From assembly GCA_032173965.1 (NCBI GenBank), contig CM063292.1, positions 2,494,001 to 2,558,000 of the forward strand: a stretch of DNA of 64,000 nucleotides. Direction: 5' to 3'. This DNA comes from Sitta carolinensis (Eukaryota > Chordata > Aves > Passeriformes > Sittidae). This document shows, in pieces, positions 60,001 through 64,000 of this stretch (positions are counted from its first letter, which is position 1; each line of letters opens with the position of its first letter). The position numbers and the translations under genes are program-made. The notes under the pieces are model-generated. The model saw only the letters and a list, made by a program, of their open reading frames with translations, had not been told where the DNA came from and did not search any database.

Positions 60001-63000
60001 CCTGGATGCACATGGGAATTCCCACTTGAAAGTGTGGCTTGGAATTTCTTTAGTTGTGACCAAGGAAGGCTGTGACCCTGCTGGAGGTGTTTGGAGACGT
60101 TCCATTTGGGGTTATCCGAACAAAAAATATCCTGGATCCTGCTTGGCTGCTGGGATGGGAAAATTCATCCCTGCGCTTCTCCCAGGCCTGCAAGTCTGGG
60201 AGGGGGACTGAGGCAAACTTGCTGGAATTAAAAGATGAGATTAAGCACGTGGAGAATGAACTTGAACGTGAGTTTGGGGTGTTTGTTTTGGAGCCCTGCC
60301 CTCGATGCCGTGGGGCCGGGCAGGGCCACCGGACACCGCGGCTGAGTGGCCGCTTCCTACCAGGGCTCCCTCCTGCTCCCAGGCTTTATTTCTGGGATCT
60401 TTCAGCTGTTCCCCTCCAAGGAGCATTTCCTCCCCGCTTTCCCTTGAGAGGGCTCCAGAGGTGGGTTTCAAACAGAGCCAGGAACCTCCTTGGGAGGTTG
60501 GAAATCAGGGCGCCCGCTCCGGCCACCAAACCGGGAGTTGCTGCCAGCTTTGCGATGTTTTCCCTCAAAAGTCAGAGATTTAATGGAAAGAGAGGTCAGG
60601 CTTTGACCTGAGCACTGAGCAGGGTGACAGAGATGGCTCCTTCATGTCCTCTCCAGGGTTTGTTAGTCTAAAGTTTAGTCCCCACGTCAGATGATGCATT
60701 TTCCAGGGAACTTAATGGATTCGCTTGCACCGCCACGGAGCGGTTGGCGGGGGTGGGAGGGCGACTCTTTCGTGAGAGACAAATGACTTCCTCTGGACAA
60801 GCAGCTCTGTTTTAAGTTGGAAAATGATGGATGAGTCCCAAGGAAAGGCTTTGCACAGGCAAAATGAACATGCAAAGCTCACGTTGTCAGAGATCCAAAG
60901 AGACAACAACAAATCCCCACCGCCGGGAGAGAAGGGAACGCGGCGATGGCGTCAGGGATGGGGATCGGTCTGCAGAGGGAGACTTTGGGCCAGGCGAGGC
61001 CATGGAGCTGCCACCAAACAGCACAGGAGCCTCCACACAGGAGCTTCAGGAGCCTCCACACAAGTGGGGTTGAGAGTTTGTCTCCAGGAGGTCCCAGCTC
61101 CTGATGAATCCAAGCCTTCCCGCGGCACACGGATCGCAGCCTTACCCTTCCGCCCCGTCCCTTGTCCCTCCCAGACTATTGTTTGGATTTTCCTTGGGCC
61201 ACCGGGCTCTGCCATATGTTTCCCTGGCGTTTTTCTTCTGTGCGTACCTTTAGCAGTGACAGATTTTATTTTTTCTTTTCTTTTTGAATATGTAAATGTA
61301 AAATACTTGGCAAGGGCTGGGCACCGCAGCTGCGTCAGAGTTCCTGTTCCTCGAGGCACTCGTGTGTCTCCCTGCTCCATCTGGAACCCCAAATCCTGAC
61401 TGCAGATCCACTGCTCCATGGAAGGGATAGAGCAAAGAGCTACAAATAAAGCCCAAAAGTCCCCCATGGGGGGAATGCAAAGGTGAAAGGTGACTTTAAC
61501 CTCCTCTCTTCCCTTTTTTTTACCATCACAGATGTTAAAAAAGCCACAAATTTTAAAAGCAATGCAGAGCCACAGATAAAAATACAGAGGGAAATAGACT
61601 GAATTTTAGGCAACCTGTTTGCCCTTAGAAATCTTTGCACATGGGACAAGAAATAAGCAGACTGATTCGGGAATATTTCCTTTCCTGCAGAGTTGCTAAG
61701 TGGGAATGACCTAGAGAGCTGCTGGAGTATGACCTTGGGGGAAAACATCCTGGAGAGAAGGCGGCGTAGGGATGATGAGCTGGAAGAGAGACAGATTGTT
61801 GCCATCAGAAGTGGTGACTCCCATCCAGCTGAGGCTGGAGAAACGACACTGAAACATGGGATTTGCTCGACCCTGGATAATTTTGTTGCTTGTAAAAAGC
61901 TCCATTTGCGTTGAGGGGTGGAATCTTCACTGGGAATGTTGTGCAATGCCACAGAGGGAGCAGGAGGAGCCTGTGCCCGAGGGGAACGAGCACATTCCAT
62001 CCTCTGGGCATGGAGCACCCTGCCAAGGACAGTCCCTGCACGTGGATCCCACAGCCCCTGTGTCCTCCATCTCCTTCACAACCTGGGATGTTTCTAGAGC
62101 TCAGTACAATTCCCACAGCAGCTCCATGATTACCCATGGATCCATTCCCACAGCAATGACGATGGAACCCACCTGGCTGGCTCTTTTTGGGTATTGGAAA
62201 ACCTCTACAGCTCAGGTCCTGTTGTCAGTGAGGAAGTTCCTTTTTATTCCACTGCCAAGGATCCGGTTATCCAACCTATTTATGCCAGGGGTTTGATTTA
62301 TACCTGCAGTGACAGAGGGGGATAAAGAAATATCTCACCTTTTGTGACTGAATTGAACCTCATTTAGTTTTTTAATTAAAACTTCTCACCTGTCTGCTAC
62401 AAACACAGAGGTGTCCCTTCCATACCCAAATAAATTCCTGATATTATTGATATTATTGATCAGCCAGGGTGGCTGAGACTGGGAGTTATTTTCTTATGCA
62501 ACTGTTCAGACTTTGCAAGGGAAAGGCAAAAGGCAGTGCTGGAGCTGCAGACGTGATTTATAGATATTAAACATTTTATAGCAATTTTTATCACTTTCAT
62601 TCCTCTCTGTTCCTCCTTCAGATGTTGGAATAAGAAGGGTGGAGAGGGATGGGCAGACAGCAGACTTTAAACTGCCACAGCTCTGGGAGAATGACGGATC
62701 TCTGTGTGCTTGGGCAAACCCAATCTTTGGAAAGCTTTGCCTGTGCTGCCTTTTAAAAGGAGGGCAGCCCCTTATCTCCCTCCTGCCAATCTGCCCGCTG
62801 CGCATCCCTGCTCGGAGCGGGAAGCCCTGAGCACTCCTGGTGGGCGTTTTCTGCCCTCCAGGTAGGGCAGATCCGGCTGGATCCTCATGGAAACGCTCCC
62901 GGCGCTCTGCCAGGACCACCCCGAGCCCACCTCCCGCAGCACCACCTCCCCAAAAAATGCCGAGCATCCCTCCAGCAACACCCCCCGTGCCCAGAGCCAC

Positions 63001-64000
63001 CTGCGGCTCAGCCAGACTTCTCCCCAACACATTTCTCTTTAAAAGCCCAGATTAGCCTAAAATTCTGCAGGAGATAAAACCCGGCCCCTTATCAGCAAAC
63101 GCATCCAGCCCCCACGCACTCCCGGCGCTCCGCAGGCTCCGGCCGTGGCCAGTCCCCCCCGGAGAGGGGCTGTTTTCCCAGCAGAGCACCGAATCCATCA
63201 TTCCTGGGCTCTCCTGGAGCAGGGCGATAAATCTCGCCCCGGCCAGGGGTAGGTGAGACCCGAATTCTTCTGCACCACACGCTCCCTGCGGAATGCGCGT
63301 CCAACGCCGCCTCCTTTTCCAGGCACTGCTCCTCTTTCTCCAGGCATTCCTGGTCTTTCTGACCATCATTTGAGTTTTTTCCCCAGCAGTTTTTCTCTTT
63401 CTCCAGGGGTCCTGGTCTTCCTGTCCATCACTTAATCTTTTTTCCTTCCTTTTTCCCCACTTTTGTTTCACGTCTTCCATGCTTCTCTCCCATCTCCTGT
63501 TAAACTGGGCAAGCAGGAGAGGGGATGCAGCTGAATCTCATGTGGATGGCAGAGGAAAATATTCCATGGGATTTAGATACAGACTCCCAGGGTGATTAAA
63601 GAAAGGAATTAATTACATAAATTAAAGGAGAAAAGGCATTATTCAAGATGCTTTGGCTAATGGGAGAAGCTGGAGTGCCACCCAGGAGACAGCGATGGTT
63701 TTGTCTTGGAAAAGCCAAATTCGCTTTGAGGTGGTAGAAAGAGAAATATATTTAAAATTGAGGCTGGTGAATGGTGAAATTCAGCCTGGACTGGGACTGG
63801 CTTATAAATATGAAATATAAAAAATAAGATATGTACATTTTGTGGCTGGGGAAAGGGATTTATGGCACGGGAATGTTTTTAGGGACTCTGTTATGATGAA
63901 ATAGGAAGAGGGGCTGAGCTCATCCAGGGATATTTTAGAAGCATGGAGCATGGAAATGTGTGTGTCCCCAGAATTCTGGCTACATCCCAGACCTAAAAAG

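Larger units (their letters stand above)
55691..64000. other. Intergenic DNA, repeat-poor, no gene recognised
   Basis: The last 8.3 kb is almost free of CR1 copies, unlike most of the window. No recognised coding exon is present. GC- and CpG-richer stretches lie at about 58.5-59.1, 60.3-60.55, 60.9-61.0 and 62.8-63.3 kb, and AT-rich ones at 59.56-60.0 kb. Confidence 0.5.

Noticed and set aside
60072..60611. Forward ORF with a charged helix-like stretch (LLELKDEIKHVENELE)
   Set aside because: One short coiled-coil-like run is not enough. The rest is unlike any known protein and lacks clear exon boundaries. It is worth a database search but not supported as a gene.
55691..64000. FOXF1 or another forkhead gene expected in synteny
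   Set aside because: No forkhead-domain coding sequence was found in any frame listed or seen in the DNA. It must lie beyond the window.

Overview
This is animal nuclear DNA, almost certainly from a bird and probably a songbird. It has split exons with GT-AG junctions, many truncated CR1 LINE copies on both strands (the typical avian interspersed repeat), and LTR fragments that resemble passerine endogenous retrovirus LTRs. The species is inferred from this repeat content and from one recognised gene. No bacterial-style gene organisation is present.

Positions 1 to about 3765 hold the 3' end of IRF8 (interferon regulatory factor 8) on the + strand: the last three coding exons (472-858, 1395-1510, 2585-2755), two complete introns, part of a third, and a 3' UTR of about 1 kb ending near an ATTAAA signal. 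The exons join in frame and encode most of the IRF-association domain and the C-terminal tail. The DNA-binding half of the gene lies upstream of the window.

From about 3.8 kb to 64 kb I find no convincing protein-coding gene. In other vertebrates IRF8 is followed by a long gene-poor interval leading to FOXF1, and this stretch fits that arrangement, although FOXF1 itself is not in the window. The interval contains about 20 CR1 fragments, two LTR fragments, simple repeats, and several repeat-poor AT-rich blocks (about 16.98-17.42, 21.24-21.45, 25.68-26.56, 56.84-57.27 and 59.56-60.0 kb) that are candidate regulatory DNA. A TATA-box promoter-like segment lies at about 23.16 kb.

The most unusual part is 30-47 kb, a cluster of structural repeats. 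A 43-bp minisatellite of about 1.65 kb (30.38-32.03 kb) happens to be open in all three forward frames. A large inverted repeat follows (37.22-39.92 kb); its arms are 41-bp minisatellite arrays facing each other across a GC-rich centre of about 160 bp. A second inverted duplication has arms of about 620 bp (42.48-43.10 and 46.02-46.64 kb) around a 2.9-kb spacer. Long A or T runs lie between them, including one of 59 T. The long ORFs in this part of the window are by-products of repeat periodicity, not genes.
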